The notes under the pieces: generated by a model
What the model saw: the letters and a program-made list of their open reading frames with translations, nothing else
Databases searched by the model: none
Told to the model about the DNA's origin: nothing
In this document: positions 28,333 to 38,333 of the stretch, piece by piece
Layout of the letters: every line of letters starts with the position of its first letter
How positions within the stretch are numbered: position 1 is the first letter of the stretch
Assembly: GCA_003248315.1 (NCBI GenBank)
Contig: QKWM01000004.1
Location: forward strand, 310,001-374,000
DNA: 64,000 bases
DNA from: Streptomyces sp. SW4
Lineage (GTDB): Bacteria; Actinomycetota; Actinomycetes; Streptomycetales; Streptomycetaceae
Reading direction: 5' to 3'
Program-made: the position numbers and the translations under genes

Positions 28333-28607
28333 CGGTGGTGGCCCCGTCCTGGCACACGCCCACCAACGAGGACGGGTGGCGGCTGCGCGACCCCAACGGC
28401 GGCCAGCAGACCTTCGTCACCGCCCATCCCCGCTACCTGGTCCACCTCTCGCGGCGCTGCCCCGACTGCCTGATCTATCTGCGCGCCCTGGAGGACTACC
28501 TGATCCCGAAGTTCGCCGACGCGGGCACCGTGATCGACTGCGGCTGGTACGACACCATCGCTCACCACCAGATCGTGCACATCGCAGACGCCCGGGGCGG
28601 TCGGTGA
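28329..28607 (+). CDS. Small Cys/His hypothetical protein
   Basis: 92 residues with HLSRRCPDCLIYLRALEDYL and later IDCGWYDTIAHHQIVHIADA. The CxxC plus the Cys and His residues may bind a metal. It is coupled on both sides by four-base overlaps. Function unknown. The context suggests a partner of the relaxase-like protein. Confidence 0.5.
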   Translation: MTVVAPSWHTPTNEDGWRLRDPNGGQQTFVTAHPRYLVHLSRRCPDCLIYLRALEDYLIPKFADAGTVIDCGWYDTIAHHQIVHIADARGGR

Positions 28608-29506
28608 TCGCGTACATCCACGCGGCAGAGTTCTTCCCCTCCATCCCGCTCTCCGCAACCCTGGACCGTCCGGTCGCCGAACAGGACGTTCTGGGTGATC
28701 TCGTGGTGGCCAGCGCGCCGCTCGACGCCAGCGTCGCCGAGGGCGGCCCGCAGGAGTGGATGTTCGCCGACTGGGAGGAGTACCTCATCGCGCCGCAGAG
28801 TCTCCACCCCTACGCTGCCGGGCCGAACGCCACCGACCCCGAGATCTTCCACATGGCGGTCCGGCTGCGCCCCGCCGACCGGGAACTGCACCGGCCGGAG
28901 TGGGCGGAGATCGCACAGCGGCTGACCCGCGTTGCCGGCCTCGCACCCGCCGGGGACGAGCACGCGTGCCGGTGGGTCGCCCTACAGGCCCGGCCCGGCC
29001 GACTCGATGTGATCGCCAACCTCATCCGCGACGACGGCGCCTGGGCCCGGCAGCCTTACCCACTCGCCCAGGCTCTCATGGAAGAGTGCCGGCGCATCGA
29101 GGCCGACTTGGGCCTCGTGCCCGCCCAGCCCCAAGGCCGGCGCCCGCTGACCGCACATCTGCCGGCCCAACGCCCGGCGCTGCCCCGGACAGTGGTGGAT
29201 CAGCCCCCGTTTGCGGTAGCCGCGCAGCTCGCCACGCTGATGTGTCAGCTCGCCGACGAGACCAACGGGCCGATCGCCTCGGTGCGCGGCCTGGTCGAGC
29301 AGGCAGCCCACCGGCTGGAGGAGCTACCCCACTCCTACGGGCCCGACGCGGGGCACCGCCTGGAGCTGATCGCCCGCCGTCTCTACGGGATCCAGCAGGA
29401 CCTCGAAGCCACCGCAGCGGACCTGCCCGGAGCCAGCCAGCGCGCCGCCCACACCACCCGTCCGCCCGCCGCCCTGGGTGCGGCGCCCGCCCACCGCACC
29501 CGCTGA
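28604..29506 (+). CDS. Relaxase-like protein with an altered catalytic histidine motif
   Basis: About 300 residues from GTG 28,604. The section IFHMAVRLRPADRELHRPEW, then CRWVALQARPGRLDVIANLI, then RDDG follows the core of actinobacterial relaxases, where the usual text is close to HxHI followed by a strand and RxDG. Here the histidines of the HUH metal site are replaced (RPGRLDVIA). The C-terminal 110 residues are a helical bundle. It may bind transfer-origin DNA without nicking. A true relaxase is not seen in the window. Confidence 0.5.
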   Translation: MIAYIHAAEFFPSIPLSATLDRPVAEQDVLGDLVVASAPLDASVAEGGPQEWMFADWEEYLIAPQSLHPYAAGPNATDPEIFHMAVRLRPADRELHRPEWAEIAQRLTRVAGLAPAGDEHACRWVALQARPGRLDVIANLIRDDGAWARQPYPLAQALMEECRRIEADLGLVPAQPQGRRPLTAHLPAQRPALPRTVVDQPPFAVAAQLATLMCQLADETNGPIASVRGLVEQAAHRLEELPHSYGPDAGHRLELIARRLYGIQQDLEATAADLPGASQRAAHTTRPPAALGAAPAHRTR

Positions 29507-29606
29507 ACGCCCGCCACCGCCCCGGACCACCACCACGCCCAACCCACCGCCCGCTCTCCCGGCTCCTGCCGGACGGCGGCGCTGCCCCCCCACCCCCAAG
29601 GAACCC

Positions 29607-29734
29607 ATGCCCGATCCCACCCCCGATCTCGCATCCTTCGCCATCGCCCTCGCCGACGAACTCCCGGGCAACTGGACCAGCGAGCACCAGACGCACACGC
29701 TGTACCCGGACCAGTTCGCCCGCACCGAACACGT
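29607..29734 (+). pseudogene. 5-prime part of a plasmid gene split by an IS21-family element
   Basis: ATG after AAGGAA opens PDLASFAIALADELPGNW, the start of a paralogue of 17,362-18,090. The reading frame is cut after the codons for EH by the insertion. Removing the element and one copy of the 4-bp duplication ACGT restores GAA CAC GTG TGG GAC, which aligns with the paralogue. Confidence 0.85.
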
Positions 29735-29890
29735 TGATGGGACTCCCTGAATTCGGCCAGAGGTGCTCTTCCTCCCCAGTTGATCTGGTTTTGAAGGGTG
29801 TGGGGAGGTTGGGGAGTACGAGCATGTGGGAGGGGCCGCCGACCGTGAGGTCGGCGGCCCCTGGGGATCGGTGACGGTCACCTGGGTGTG

Positions 29891-30540
29891 TCAGGGGAGT
29901 CTGCGCATCGGGATGACGTCGGGACCGGTCGGCATGGCGGGGCGGGCGGCTTCCGGGGTGGCCAGCAGAGCGACGATGGTGACGGGTTGCTGGCAGTGGG
30001 GACAGTTGCGGGTTGCCGTGGGTTCCAACGGGTCCCGCTGCGGGGCGAGTTGGCGTCCAGGTCGGCTGGCGGGTTTGGGTGGGGGCGGGAGCTCGGGCCG
30101 CGCGGGGACGATGACTTGGGCGCCTCGCCCAGGCGGCGGGCCCGGGCCTCGTCGCGTTCATGTTCACGTTGTCGTTCGGCCTCTCTGCGGCATGCGGGCG
30201 AGCAGTAGATCCGACGGACCGTCGTAGGGGCCTCGAAGACGTTCTCGCAGGTGGGGCAGGTTCGCTGTTCCTGGTAGTCGCTGCTGTTGAACGCCTTGTG
30301 CCGGCACTCGGCGGAGCAGTAGATGCGGCGCTTGGCCCGGCCGTAGGCGGTGAACTCGCTGGTGCAGACCGGGCAGGTCATCTGGATGGGCGTCTTCTGC
30401 CGGTTGGTCTCGCGGCAGGTGGGTGAACAGAACACCTGCCGGCTGGTGCTGCTGGTGACGGTGAAGACGGTTTCGCAGACCGGGCAGCGTCGGGCCATGG
30501 CGTCGGTGTCCTCGGGGGCAATGGGCTGGTCAGGAGACAC
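29891..30540 (-). CDS. IS21 passenger: zinc-ribbon/FCS-type zinc-finger protein
   Basis: Four Cys-pair units follow each other: RRCPVCETVF, FCSPTCRE, TCPVCTSEF with YCSAECRH, and TCPTCENVF with YCSPACRR. After a frame break near 30,130 a final NCPHCQQPV unit appears. Such proteins may bind nucleic acid or the transposase complex. The GTG overlaps the end of istB, so it is co-translated. A passenger of this kind is not part of the basic IS21 pair. Confidence 0.65.
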
Positions 30541-31336
30541 GTGCGTTCACTCCCGTCCGCAAGGCGTCGGCCTGATTCTGGTGGTTGCGCAACCGGTAGG
30601 AGGGACCGTCGATGCCGACGACCGCGGCCCGGTGCAGGAGCCGGTCGAGCATGGCCGCGGCGACGGTGGCATCCCGAAGGCGCCGGCCCAGTCGGCGATG
30701 CCGACGTTGGTGGTCAGGATCGTGGAGGACTTCAGATACCTCTGGTTGATCACCTGGAACAGGGCGGAGGCACCGTCCTCGGGCAGCGGGAGGTAGCCCA
30801 GTTCGTCGACGATCAGCAGGCGGGGCCGGCGAAGAACCGCATGCAGCTCTTCCAGCGGCCTTCGAGGGCGGCCTTGTGGCACTTGGCGGCGAGTTCGGCG
30901 GCGGTGGTGAAGTAGACGCGGTGGCCGGCGTCGACCGCGGCCCGGCCGAGCGCGACCGCGAGCATGGTCTTGCCGACCCGGGCGGGCCGACGAACAGCAC
31001 GTTGGAGGCATCGTCGAGGAAGCGCAGGGTGGCCAGGTCGCGGACGAGTTTCTCGTCGACGCCGGGCTGGGCGGCGAAGTCGAAGTCGTTCAAGGTCCAC
31101 GGCTCGGGCAGGCAGGCGAAGCGTTCGCGGGAGGCGAGCCGGCGGGCCTCCGTGGCCTCCACCTCGATCTCCAGCAGCCGCTCCAGCGCGGCGGTCAGCG
31201 ACAGCCGCTCGGAGCGGGCCTGGTCCAGCACCCGCGGCAGGGCCTCGGCGGCGTCGTTGAGTTTCAGGTAGGACAGGTGGGCTCGCAGCTGCTGATAGCG
31301 GCGGGCCTCGCTCATCTGCATCGGCGTGGTGTTCAC
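30530..31336 (-). CDS. istB: IstB-type transposition ATPase, frameshifted
   Basis: The N-terminal helical domain includes RRYQQLRAHLSYLKLNDAAE. Walker A is VGPPGVGKTMLAVALG across a break near 30,980. Walker B is LLIVDELGYLPL. Later ILTTNVGIADWAGAFG and the sensor region lead to LDRLLHRAAVVGIDG. IstB proteins (AAA+) organise target DNA for IstA. About three single-base breaks occur, mostly in G/C runs. The start overlaps the istA stop. Confidence 0.85.
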   Translation of the reverse strand: MNTTPMQMSEARRYQQLRAHLSYLKLNDAAEALPRVLDQARSERLSLTAALERLLEIEVEATEARRLASRERFACLPEPWTLNDFDFAAQPGVDEKLVRDLATLRFLDDASNVLFVGPPGSARPCSRSRSAGPRSTPATASTSPPPPNSPPSATRPPSKAAGRAACGSSPAPPADRRRTGLPPAARGRCLRPVPGDQPEVSEVLHDPDHQRRHRRLGRRLRDATVAAAMLDRLLHRAAVVGIDGPSYRLRNHQNQADALRTGVNARVS

Positions 31337-32693
31337 TCCGCGTTCTCCTCCTCCTTCGGCGGGGGAACGGACCGCAGCCCCTCGGCCACGGCGGCATAGT
31401 GGGCGAGGTCGACCACGACCCGCTCCGCGGTCGACCCGGTGGCCTGCCGGCTCCGCAGCTTGTCGGCCTCGGCGAGGGCAGCTGCGGACGGCGGGCGGCG
31501 GACCTTGGTCTTGCAGGGAGCCCGGTCGGAGAAGGACTCCAGCACCCTGCGCTCCAGCGCGATCACATGGCCGGCGTCGCGGACGGTCTGCCCGGCCCCG
31601 CGAGGCGCCCGCCGGTGGCGGGCGATCACCGCCCGGCTGGCAGTGGCGATGCTCACCACGTCTTCGCCCAGGCGGTGGACCACGAGGACTCTCGCGCCGG
31701 GCAGGCCCGGCGGGACGGAGTAGAAGTTGCCCTCGAACTGCACCAGGCCCTGCGCAGTCACGGTCCGCTCGACCACCAGCTCGGCCGGGAACGGCAGGGC
31801 CGGGATCTCCAGCAGCGGCTCCGCCGCGGCGAGTTCACCCACCGTCGTCCGGGCCCCGCCGACGGTGCGGCGGCGCTCGTCCATCCTCACGGCGAGCTTG
31901 TCGACGCCGGACTGGGCCTGCTCGACCGTGAGCTGGTCGGGGACCGTGCGCCACCACCGCTGGGCAGCGGAGTGGTTCATCTTCTCCACCACACCCTTGC
32001 GGTTGCCGCGACGCGGCGGGCAGATGTCGACACCGACGCCGTAGTACTTCGCGACGCCGGCGAACGCCGCGGTGATCTGCCCGCTGGAGGCGTAACAGAC
32101 CGTCGACATGCGGTCGAACCGCCACCGCCGGGCGGTCCCGCCCAGCTTGCGCAACACCTGATCAAGGGCCTGGACCAAGTGCGGGAAGTCCTCGCACTCG
32201 GCCAGCTGGGCCCGCCAGCGGCCCGAATGCGACAAAGCCCCGACCAGCAGATGCGCATGCTCGCCAACACCCCACCCCACCGGCGGTGTCGGCAGCTCCA
32301 GCCAGTCGAACTGGATCTCCTCGCCCGGCGGGTGAGCGATCACAGCCGTGTCGCGGCCCTTCGCCCGTGGCACGGCTCGCAGTGCGGACGCACCTGATGA
32401 CGTCGCAAGGCCCGGGTGAACGTCGAGTACGCACCCCCATAGCCGAGCTCCCTCACCTCGTCGAACAGCGTGGTCGCCCACAGATGCGGATCATCGGCAA
32501 GCCGCTGCCGGCAGTACTCCATAAACGGCGCGAAGGCATCCGGCGCCTGCCGCCGCTGGCCAGGCGTGATCTCCCCGTTCAGATAGGCACGGATGGTCTT
32601 GCGGTCACGACCCAGATGCCGGGCGATCGCCGAGATCGTCCACCCCTGCCGACGCAGAGCGTGAGCGTCCACGTCCTCCTCCAGCGTGAGCAT
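31333..32693 (-). CDS. istA: IstA-type DDE transposase, frameshifted
   Basis: The N-terminal helix-turn-helix is GWTISAIARHLGRDRKTIRA. The first catalytic Asp is in IQFDWLELP, the second in RFDRMSTVC, and the Glu in VVEKMNHSA. The C-terminus has a beta-barrel-like stretch (VQFEGNFYSVPPGLPG). The frame breaks near 32,350. Otherwise length and order match IS21 transposases. Confidence 0.88.
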
Positions 32694-32880
32694 CCAGGCC
32701 CCCGAACAGGCCGACCTTCAAGCGCACGCAGGCTGTCCACGACACACCGGCCCCAAGACGACACGCCGGGCCAGATCACGCGAAGAGACTGAAGACAGTC
32801 ACACGAAGGGTGGGGAGATCCACCGAGCAGGTTTGGCCACCCACCAGATCACGGGTGGCCGTTTTCAGGAAGCGCCATCA

Positions 32881-33500
32881 ACGTGTGGGACATGAACCTG
32901 ATCGCCCACGCCATCGCCGAACACGTCCTGGACCAGGACGCCGTCCTCACCCGCGACGACGGCACCCGCCTGTACGTCATCGCGCGCCCCCGGCACGGCG
33001 AGGAGTTCCTCGTCGGCGCGATGGCCCCCGTCGGCATCCGCCCGGAAGCCTTCCGCACCGTACGGGAGCCCGACGGCATCGCCATCCCCGACGATCCGGC
33101 CCAGGCCGCCGAGGACATCACCACCGATCTGCTGCCCCGCTATGAGAAGGCGCTCGCCCAGGTCCACGACAACGCGGCTCGCATGTCCGCGGCATCGGCC
33201 CCCGAACTCGTGGTGATCACCATGACCGGGCGGGACTTCCACGTCACCAAGCCCGAGCGGCCCGAGGCCGCCCAGATCCTCACCGACAACGGCTTCATCT
33301 ATGACCGGGACCAGGACGTCTTCGTGCTGCCCGGCGAGGACACCGCCGGGCAGGCCCAGGCCATCCAGCGGGCAGCCGCGCAGCTGGACCGGCTCGGCAT
33401 CGGCGTCAGCGTGCGGCTTCCGCCGGCCAAGCCCGCCCTGGAGACCGCGCCGGTTCCGGCCCCGGCCCCGACGGCAGCCCCCGCGGCCCGCACGCGATGA
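32881..33500 (+). pseudogene. 3-prime part of the IS-split plasmid gene
   Basis: The frame resumes at WDMNLIAHAIAEHVLDQD and matches 17,362-18,090 (LTRDDGTRLYVIARPRHGEE, LLPRYEKALAQVHDNA). The C-terminal repeat-like domain contains GFIYDRDQDVFVLPGED. The stop overlaps the next ATG (ATGA). The distal part may still be expressed from a start inside or behind the element, but the full protein is lost. Confidence 0.8.
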
Positions 33501-34155
33501 GCAGTGCGACGGACAGCGAGCCGACATTCTTCGTCCTCGACTACGTGACCATCACACGGGACCCGAAGACCCAGCCCGTCGTGGCTATCGGTGGTGACGA
33601 ACGCGCCGAGGGGATTTTGCAGACCGCCGGGGCTTCCTCTCCGCCACTGGGCCCCGCGGCCCCTACCAGCGCCAGCCGCACACCATGCCGGTCGAACAGC
33701 AGCGCCAAGGCGCCACCGCCGCCGCCCACGCACTGCTGCTGGCCGGATTCAGCGTGCACCTGGATCCCACACTCAACGTCCTCGCGACCGCTGACGGCGA
33801 CCGGCAGGCCGCCCACCGCTACCTTGAGCAACTCGTCGAACGCGCCGCTCGCGCCTCCGACGACCAGGAGGTCGCCGGCGTCCTCACCGAGATCGCCGCA
33901 CCCCACGACGGGCTCCTGCCGCGCCTCGTGCAGACCCTGATCTCCACCTGGGCCCCGTGGATCCAACGCCTGGAGAACGCCGGACACGAACCAGAGCCGG
34001 CGGAACGGCTGATGGAGACCACCAGCAGCCTGTCCCATCACGCCCGGCAGATCGAGCTGATCCGCAACCAGGCCGCCCGCCCCACTGCCGCTCCCGCACC
34101 GGCCACCGCCCCTGCACCAACCACCCCGTCCAAGCCGCCTGCCCGGCGGCGATAA
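33497..34155 (+). CDS. Plasmid hypothetical protein, one frameshift
   Basis: About 220 residues. The N-terminus (FFVLDYVTITRDPKTQPVVA) breaks near 33,630. The continuation PYQRQPHTMPVEQQRQGATA leads into a helix-strand domain (HALLLAGFSVHLDPTLNVLA) and a C-terminal helical bundle. The ATG is coupled to the split gene upstream. Function unknown. Confidence 0.5.
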
Positions 34156-34184
34156 CCCTCTGTGAGAAGGGAGAAGCCCCACCC

Positions 34185-34589
34185 GTGGGCAACAGAGCCG
34201 ACGACGAAGGCACCGACGTCGAGATCTACCGCAAACCCTTGACCGACACCATCCACGCCGACACCCCCACCGGTGCACCCGAGCAGCTCCTGGCCCTGCT
34301 GGATGCCCTCGGCCTGGAACGCAAGACGGCCGACCCCATCTACGTCTGGCACGAAGTCCCCGACCACCTCGACGAGGACGAGAAGAAGAAGGTCGCCACC
34401 CGGGCCGTCCCCTTCCTGCTCCTGGCCGGATACGTGGTCAACATTCCCGACGACCTCTTCGACCCCGTGGCCTACCAGGAAGCGGTCGCAGACATCCGCA
34501 ACCACCGTCTTCCCGCCGCCGCCCTCCCGCCCGGCAGCCAGCCCGCGCCCAAGGCCCCGAGTCGCGCCGCCCCGCGGCCCGGCGGTGAC
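34185..34589 (+). CDS. Small plasmid protein, tandem paralogue A
   Basis: GTG after AGGGAGAAG. The product begins TDVEIYRKPLTDTIHADT and GAPEQLLALLDALGLERK, matching the next gene. A one-base correction gives a Pro/Ala tail and a stop at 34,589. As sequenced the frame fuses with the second copy, which could also be real. Confidence 0.45.
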
Positions 34590-34604
34590 CCGGAGCCTTC
34601 ACCC

Positions 34605-35221
34605 ATGACGCTCGCCGACGAGCACGACGTGGACGTACTGATCTATCACCGCGACGGCACCATCTACGTCGACAGCCGCACCGGCGCCCCCGAACACCTC
34701 CTCGGACTGCTCGACAGCCTCGGTCTCGAACGGCACTGCGCCCCGAAGAGAACGACGAATGGCACCAAGTCCCCGAACAGATGGATGAGATCGGCCTGAA
34801 GCAGATGGCCGACCGCGCCGTCCCCCTGCTGACCGGAGCCGGATCCCGGGTGTCGATCGACACGGTCATCGGCGGCACCGCCTACCGGGCCGCACTCGCC
34901 GCAGCATCGCAGAAACCCCCCACTCCCCTCCCTCCCGGTCCGCCAGCCGCACAGGACCAGCGCATGCGCCGCTCCCATGAAATCCCACCGGGCCGGCCCG
35001 GAAGGGGCCGGCCCCGCCACCGAGAAAGTCCGCACATCCCCGCACCCGACCGCACGCCCCCGCCCATCACCGCCAGCCGGAAGCCGCGCCTGGCCGCGGC
35101 CCTGTTCCGCCGCTACCTGCGCGCCGTCGTCGTCAGCAGCCGTGAACACCCCGTCCCTCTGACCGGCGCCCGGCCAGAGGCCGCCCACAGTGAAGCCCGC
35201 CGCCTCGGCCGCCGCAGCTGA
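34605..35221 (+). CDS. Small plasmid protein, tandem paralogue B, frameshifted
   Basis: Begins VDVLIYHRDGTIYVDSRT and GAPEHLLGLLDSLGLERH, a close copy of the gene before it. The frame breaks near 34,740. The rest (MDEIGLKQMADRAVPLLTGA) continues the paralogy. The long basic C-terminus ends AALFRRYLRAVVVSSREH. Function unknown. Confidence 0.45.
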
Positions 35222-35252
35222 CCACCCCCTCTCCCTCGCCCCCAGGAGGCTC

Positions 35253-35642
35253 ATGACCGACCCGTCGTCCTATCCCGTACGCCTCGCCGAGGACATCGCC
35301 AGCCTCATCAAAACCCTGGACGACCACCTCGACCAGGCCACCACGCGCCAAGCGGCCGAAATCCTCGGCAAAGTCCTCGACACCGAAGACGGCGTCCTGA
35401 CCCAGGTCACCGACCTGGTCGGCACCGGGTCCCGGTTCGCCCAAAGGCAGGCCCACCGCGGGATGCTCCCGCCCGAAGTGTGGCTCGCCCTGGGCCGGGC
35501 CTCCAACGAATTGGCGAGCGTCGGCATGGACCTTGACGAGCACGCCGAGGCCCTCAAGCAGCTCGGCGCACCATCCGCCACGGCAAGCACCACGCCGCCC
35601 AAGCCGGTTGCCTCCGCCATGGTCGTCAGGAGGAGCCGGTGA
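35253..35642 (+). CDS. Small helical plasmid protein
   Basis: 129 residues. ATG follows AGGAGG. The helices EDIASLIKTLDDHLDQATTR and EVWLALGRASNELASVGMDL give an all-alpha protein. Its stop overlaps the GTG of the DUF317 gene (GTGA). The recurring order of helical protein then DUF317 protein is repeated at 36,489/36,827 and 37,724/38,330. Confidence 0.55.
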   Translation: MTDPSSYPVRLAEDIASLIKTLDDHLDQATTRQAAEILGKVLDTEDGVLTQVTDLVGTGSRFAQRQAHRGMLPPEVWLALGRASNELASVGMDLDEHAEALKQLGAPSATASTTPPKPVASAMVVRRSR

Positions 35643-36442
35643 AGCAGCAGTGGACCGGCTGGGGCGCCGGCGCCCCAGAGGCCGAGCAGCACTACCTGGT
35701 GGAGCCCCGCTACCTCGCCGGCGGCGGAGATCTCCGCCACGTCGCCGACTTCCTGCGTGCCTCCGGCTGGAACGACAAGTCCAAGACCGGCGGTCCGCTG
35801 GTCTTCGACAGCCCGGACAAGTCCGTCCGCATCGGGTACGACCCGTTCATCCAGCCCGGCGGGTGGACGATCTCCGGAAGGGGCACCCCCGGCCAGGAAG
35901 CATGGCACGCGACCTTTACCCGCCAGACCCCGGTGGAGATCGTCGCCGGATTCACCGACGCCCTCACCCGGCCTCGCTCCGCGCACGCGCCCAATGTGTG
36001 GGCGCCGTTGCAGGAGCAGCGCTGGAAGACCGAGCAGGGCCAGCACTTCACCGCCATGAGTCCCGACGGTGGTGCTTGGGTCCAGTTCCACCAGTCCCAG
36101 CCCGGCGAGGCGGTGTGGTGGGCCGGGGCCCGCAACGAGCACGGACGGATCTGGGACGCCACCTTCACCGCGTCCACGCCGATGCACCTCATCGAGTCGT
36201 TCAGCGCCGCGCTGGCCGACCCGCAGCAGGTCATGCGCCCGCGCGGCCACGTGCCACCGTCCACCCGCATCCGCACCACGTCGGTGTCGGTGCGGCCCGA
36301 TGAGCTGTCCGCCTGGCAGCAGGCCCGGGTTCAGGCTGCTCGCGCCGCCACCTGGGCCCGCAACTCCTGGGCCACCACCCGGCCCCGCCGCCAGGCACCC
36401 GCCGGCCCGTACGCCCAGGCAGGCTCCCGCGCCCGCCGCTGA
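35639..36442 (+). CDS. DUF317 protein, two domains
   Basis: A 267-residue intact protein with two DUF317-type repeats. The first reads YLVEPRYLAGGGDLRHVADF and later WHATFTRQTPVEIVAGFTDA. The second reads WAPLQEQRWKTEQGQHFTAM and later WDATFTASTPMHLIESFSAA. DUF317 proteins are markers of Streptomyces plasmids and integrative elements; role unknown. It forms a coupled pair with the small helical gene before it. Confidence 0.8.
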   Translation: MKQQWTGWGAGAPEAEQHYLVEPRYLAGGGDLRHVADFLRASGWNDKSKTGGPLVFDSPDKSVRIGYDPFIQPGGWTISGRGTPGQEAWHATFTRQTPVEIVAGFTDALTRPRSAHAPNVWAPLQEQRWKTEQGQHFTAMSPDGGAWVQFHQSQPGEAVWWAGARNEHGRIWDATFTASTPMHLIESFSAALADPQQVMRPRGHVPPSTRIRTTSVSVRPDELSAWQQARVQAARAATWARNSWATTRPRRQAPAGPYAQAGSRARR

Positions 36443-36488
36443 CCGGCCCCCCACCCGTCCCCGTCCTCGCACCGAAAGCACCCCGACT

Positions 36489-36830
36489 TTGCCCCACCGC
36501 ACACCCGATGCCCCCACCCCCGACCAGGTCCGTCAGGCCACCAGCACCCTCGCCGACCTCGCGGCCTACCTCCGTACGCATCCTCCGCTCGCCGACGTGC
36601 TGCCCCTGCTCGCGCCGCTGCTCGACGAAGACGACGGCGTCCCGATCCTGCTCGGCGACGCCCTGCGCTGCACCGAACACCTCATCGGCCAGCAGGCCGC
36701 ATACCCCGTGAGTGACGAGACCCGCCTGGCCATGGCAGCCTTCCGCGACGCCGCCCAGGAGGCGACGGACTGGCACGTCCTGCACTGGGACGTACAACGG
36801 CTGCGTACGCAGACCGGCGCCCCGGAGTGA
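36489..36830 (+). CDS. Small helical plasmid protein, TTG start
   Basis: About 113 residues. QVRQATSTLADLAAYLRTHP and EDDGVPILLGDALRCTEHLI match the plan of 35,253-35,642. Its stop overlaps the GTG of the second DUF317 gene. Together they repeat the two-gene unit. Confidence 0.55.
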   Translation: MPHRTPDAPTPDQVRQATSTLADLAAYLRTHPPLADVLPLLAPLLDEDDGVPILLGDALRCTEHLIGQQAAYPVSDETRLAMAAFRDAAQEATDWHVLHWDVQRLRTQTGAPE

Positions 36831-37716
36831 CGCCCGACCCCTACCTCCCCACCCGCGCCGACGCCCCGCACGACACCATCTGGTTCGAGACCCAGCCCCG
36901 TCACCTGGCCGGACGCGGCGACCCGAGCCACATCACCGAGGCACTGCGGGCCGCGGGCTGGGCGAACCGCTCCGACCCAGCCTTCCCCACGTCCTGCTGG
37001 TCAGCCCCGACCACCTGCACAGCGTGGTGCTGGAGCCCGACCCCGACCCGTACGGGGCATGGTGGCGCATCCGCGGCCAGGAAGAGGACGGTCGGCGCTG
37101 GTACACCGAGTTCGGCGCGCACACCCCCGTGGAGATCCTTGCCCACCTCACCGACGCCCTGCTCGAGCCCGGGCCCAAACTGACCCCGCCGATCTGGTCG
37201 CCCCTCACCGCGGCGGGCTGGTCCTACGAGCGCGACGTCCGCGGCAACGAGACCGCGCGCCACCCCGACGGCATCCTCAGCCTGGAGCGGTGGTCCGTCG
37301 AACCGGGTGAGACCTTCCACTGGCGGGCCCAGGCAGCCCTGCCCAACGGCGGCGGTGGCTTCGAACGCATCTGGCACGCCTACCTCGACGACCAGATGCC
37401 GCCCCACCTGATCGCCGCCTTCACCACCGCCCTGGCCAGCGACGAGCCCGTCCAGCGCGGCATGTACGACGTCCTGCACTCCCACCTGGTCACCCAGGAG
37501 CAGCGCGGCCCGCAGGGCGAGCAGCTCGCCGCCGCACACGAAGTGCGTCTCAAGGCCATCCGGGCCGCTGCGCGCAAGGCCCGCAGAAGGACCGCGCTCA
37601 CCACAGGTCGGCCCGCAGCCCTGCCTGCACCGGCCGCTCCCGCCCCGGCCGGATCCGCTGACGAGCCGGGCGGCACTCCCGCCCGGCTCATCCCCCTGTT
37701 CCATCCTTCGTCTGTG
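36827..37716 (+). CDS. DUF317 protein, second copy, frameshifted
   Basis: Begins IWFETQPRHLAGRGDPSHIT. A break near 36,960 is followed by LLVSPDHLHSVVLEPDPDPY, WYTEFGAHTPVEILAHLTDA and the second repeat WSPLTAAGWSYERDVRGN. It has the same two-domain plan as 35,639. The true stop is probably at 37,716, just before the next TTG. Confidence 0.7.
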
Positions 37717-37723
37717 AGCGCTC

Positions 37724-38333
37724 TTGTCCCCAACCGCCCCCACCACCGGCCCCGATGAAATCCACCGCGAGCGCCTGCACCAGCTCGCCCTCTTCCTGCG
37801 CGAGAGCGAGCAGATCCTCGCCGACTTCGACGCCTGGCGAGAGGAGCACAGCGACCTCCACGGCTGGCCCCTGGACGACGACGAGCACAGCCGTCGTGCC
37901 GTCAAACGCGACGCGGACACCTGGCGGTCCTTCAACCGCGTCCGGTCCTTCGCCAAGGACCTGCTGGCCACCGCCGAGATCCAGGTGCAGCAGCTCAACC
38001 CGCGCACATCCAGTCCCGCTGGCCCTGGCAGCTCGGCGTCCTCGATCACGCCCTCAAGCAGCTCGGCGCGCTGCAGCAGCACTGGCTCGAAGCCCGTGAC
38101 GCGCTGCCCCGACGGCCCGGCCGGGCACCTTCGCGTACGACGACGCGCTCGCCGAACGCAACGAGGAAGCCTGGTCCTACCTCGACGACTGGGCCAGCCA
38201 CGGCAAGGCCCTCCTCGAAATCCAGGCCGCCGCCCAGGACCTCCCACCGCGCTCACCAGCTCTGACCCCAGCCACGACGCACACACGCCCGGCGGCTCCC
38301 GCCGCGCCGCCGTCCTCCGCGGTCCGGAGGTGA
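37724..38333 (+). CDS. Helical plasmid protein, frameshifted
   Basis: The TTG start is followed by EIHRERLHQLALFLRESEQI and EIQVQQLNP. After breaks near 38,010 and 38,120 the text LGVLDHALKQLGALQQHWLE and SYLDDWASHGKALLEIQAAA appears. It is all-alpha and forms the first gene of the third helical/DUF317 pair. The stop overlaps the next GTG. Confidence 0.5.

Larger units (their letters stand above)
29735..32880. mobile_element. IS21-family insertion sequence, 3,146 bp, with a passenger gene
   Basis: The ends are imperfect inverted repeats. The left end begins TGATGGGACTCCCTGAAT and the right end, read inwards, TGATGGCGCTTCCTGAAA. The element is flanked by direct repeats ACGT (29,731-29,734 and 32,881-32,884). 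It holds istA, istB and a zinc-ribbon passenger gene, all on the minus strand. The ends TG...CA are known for the family. The clean duplication and high end identity suggest a recent insertion. Confidence 0.92.
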
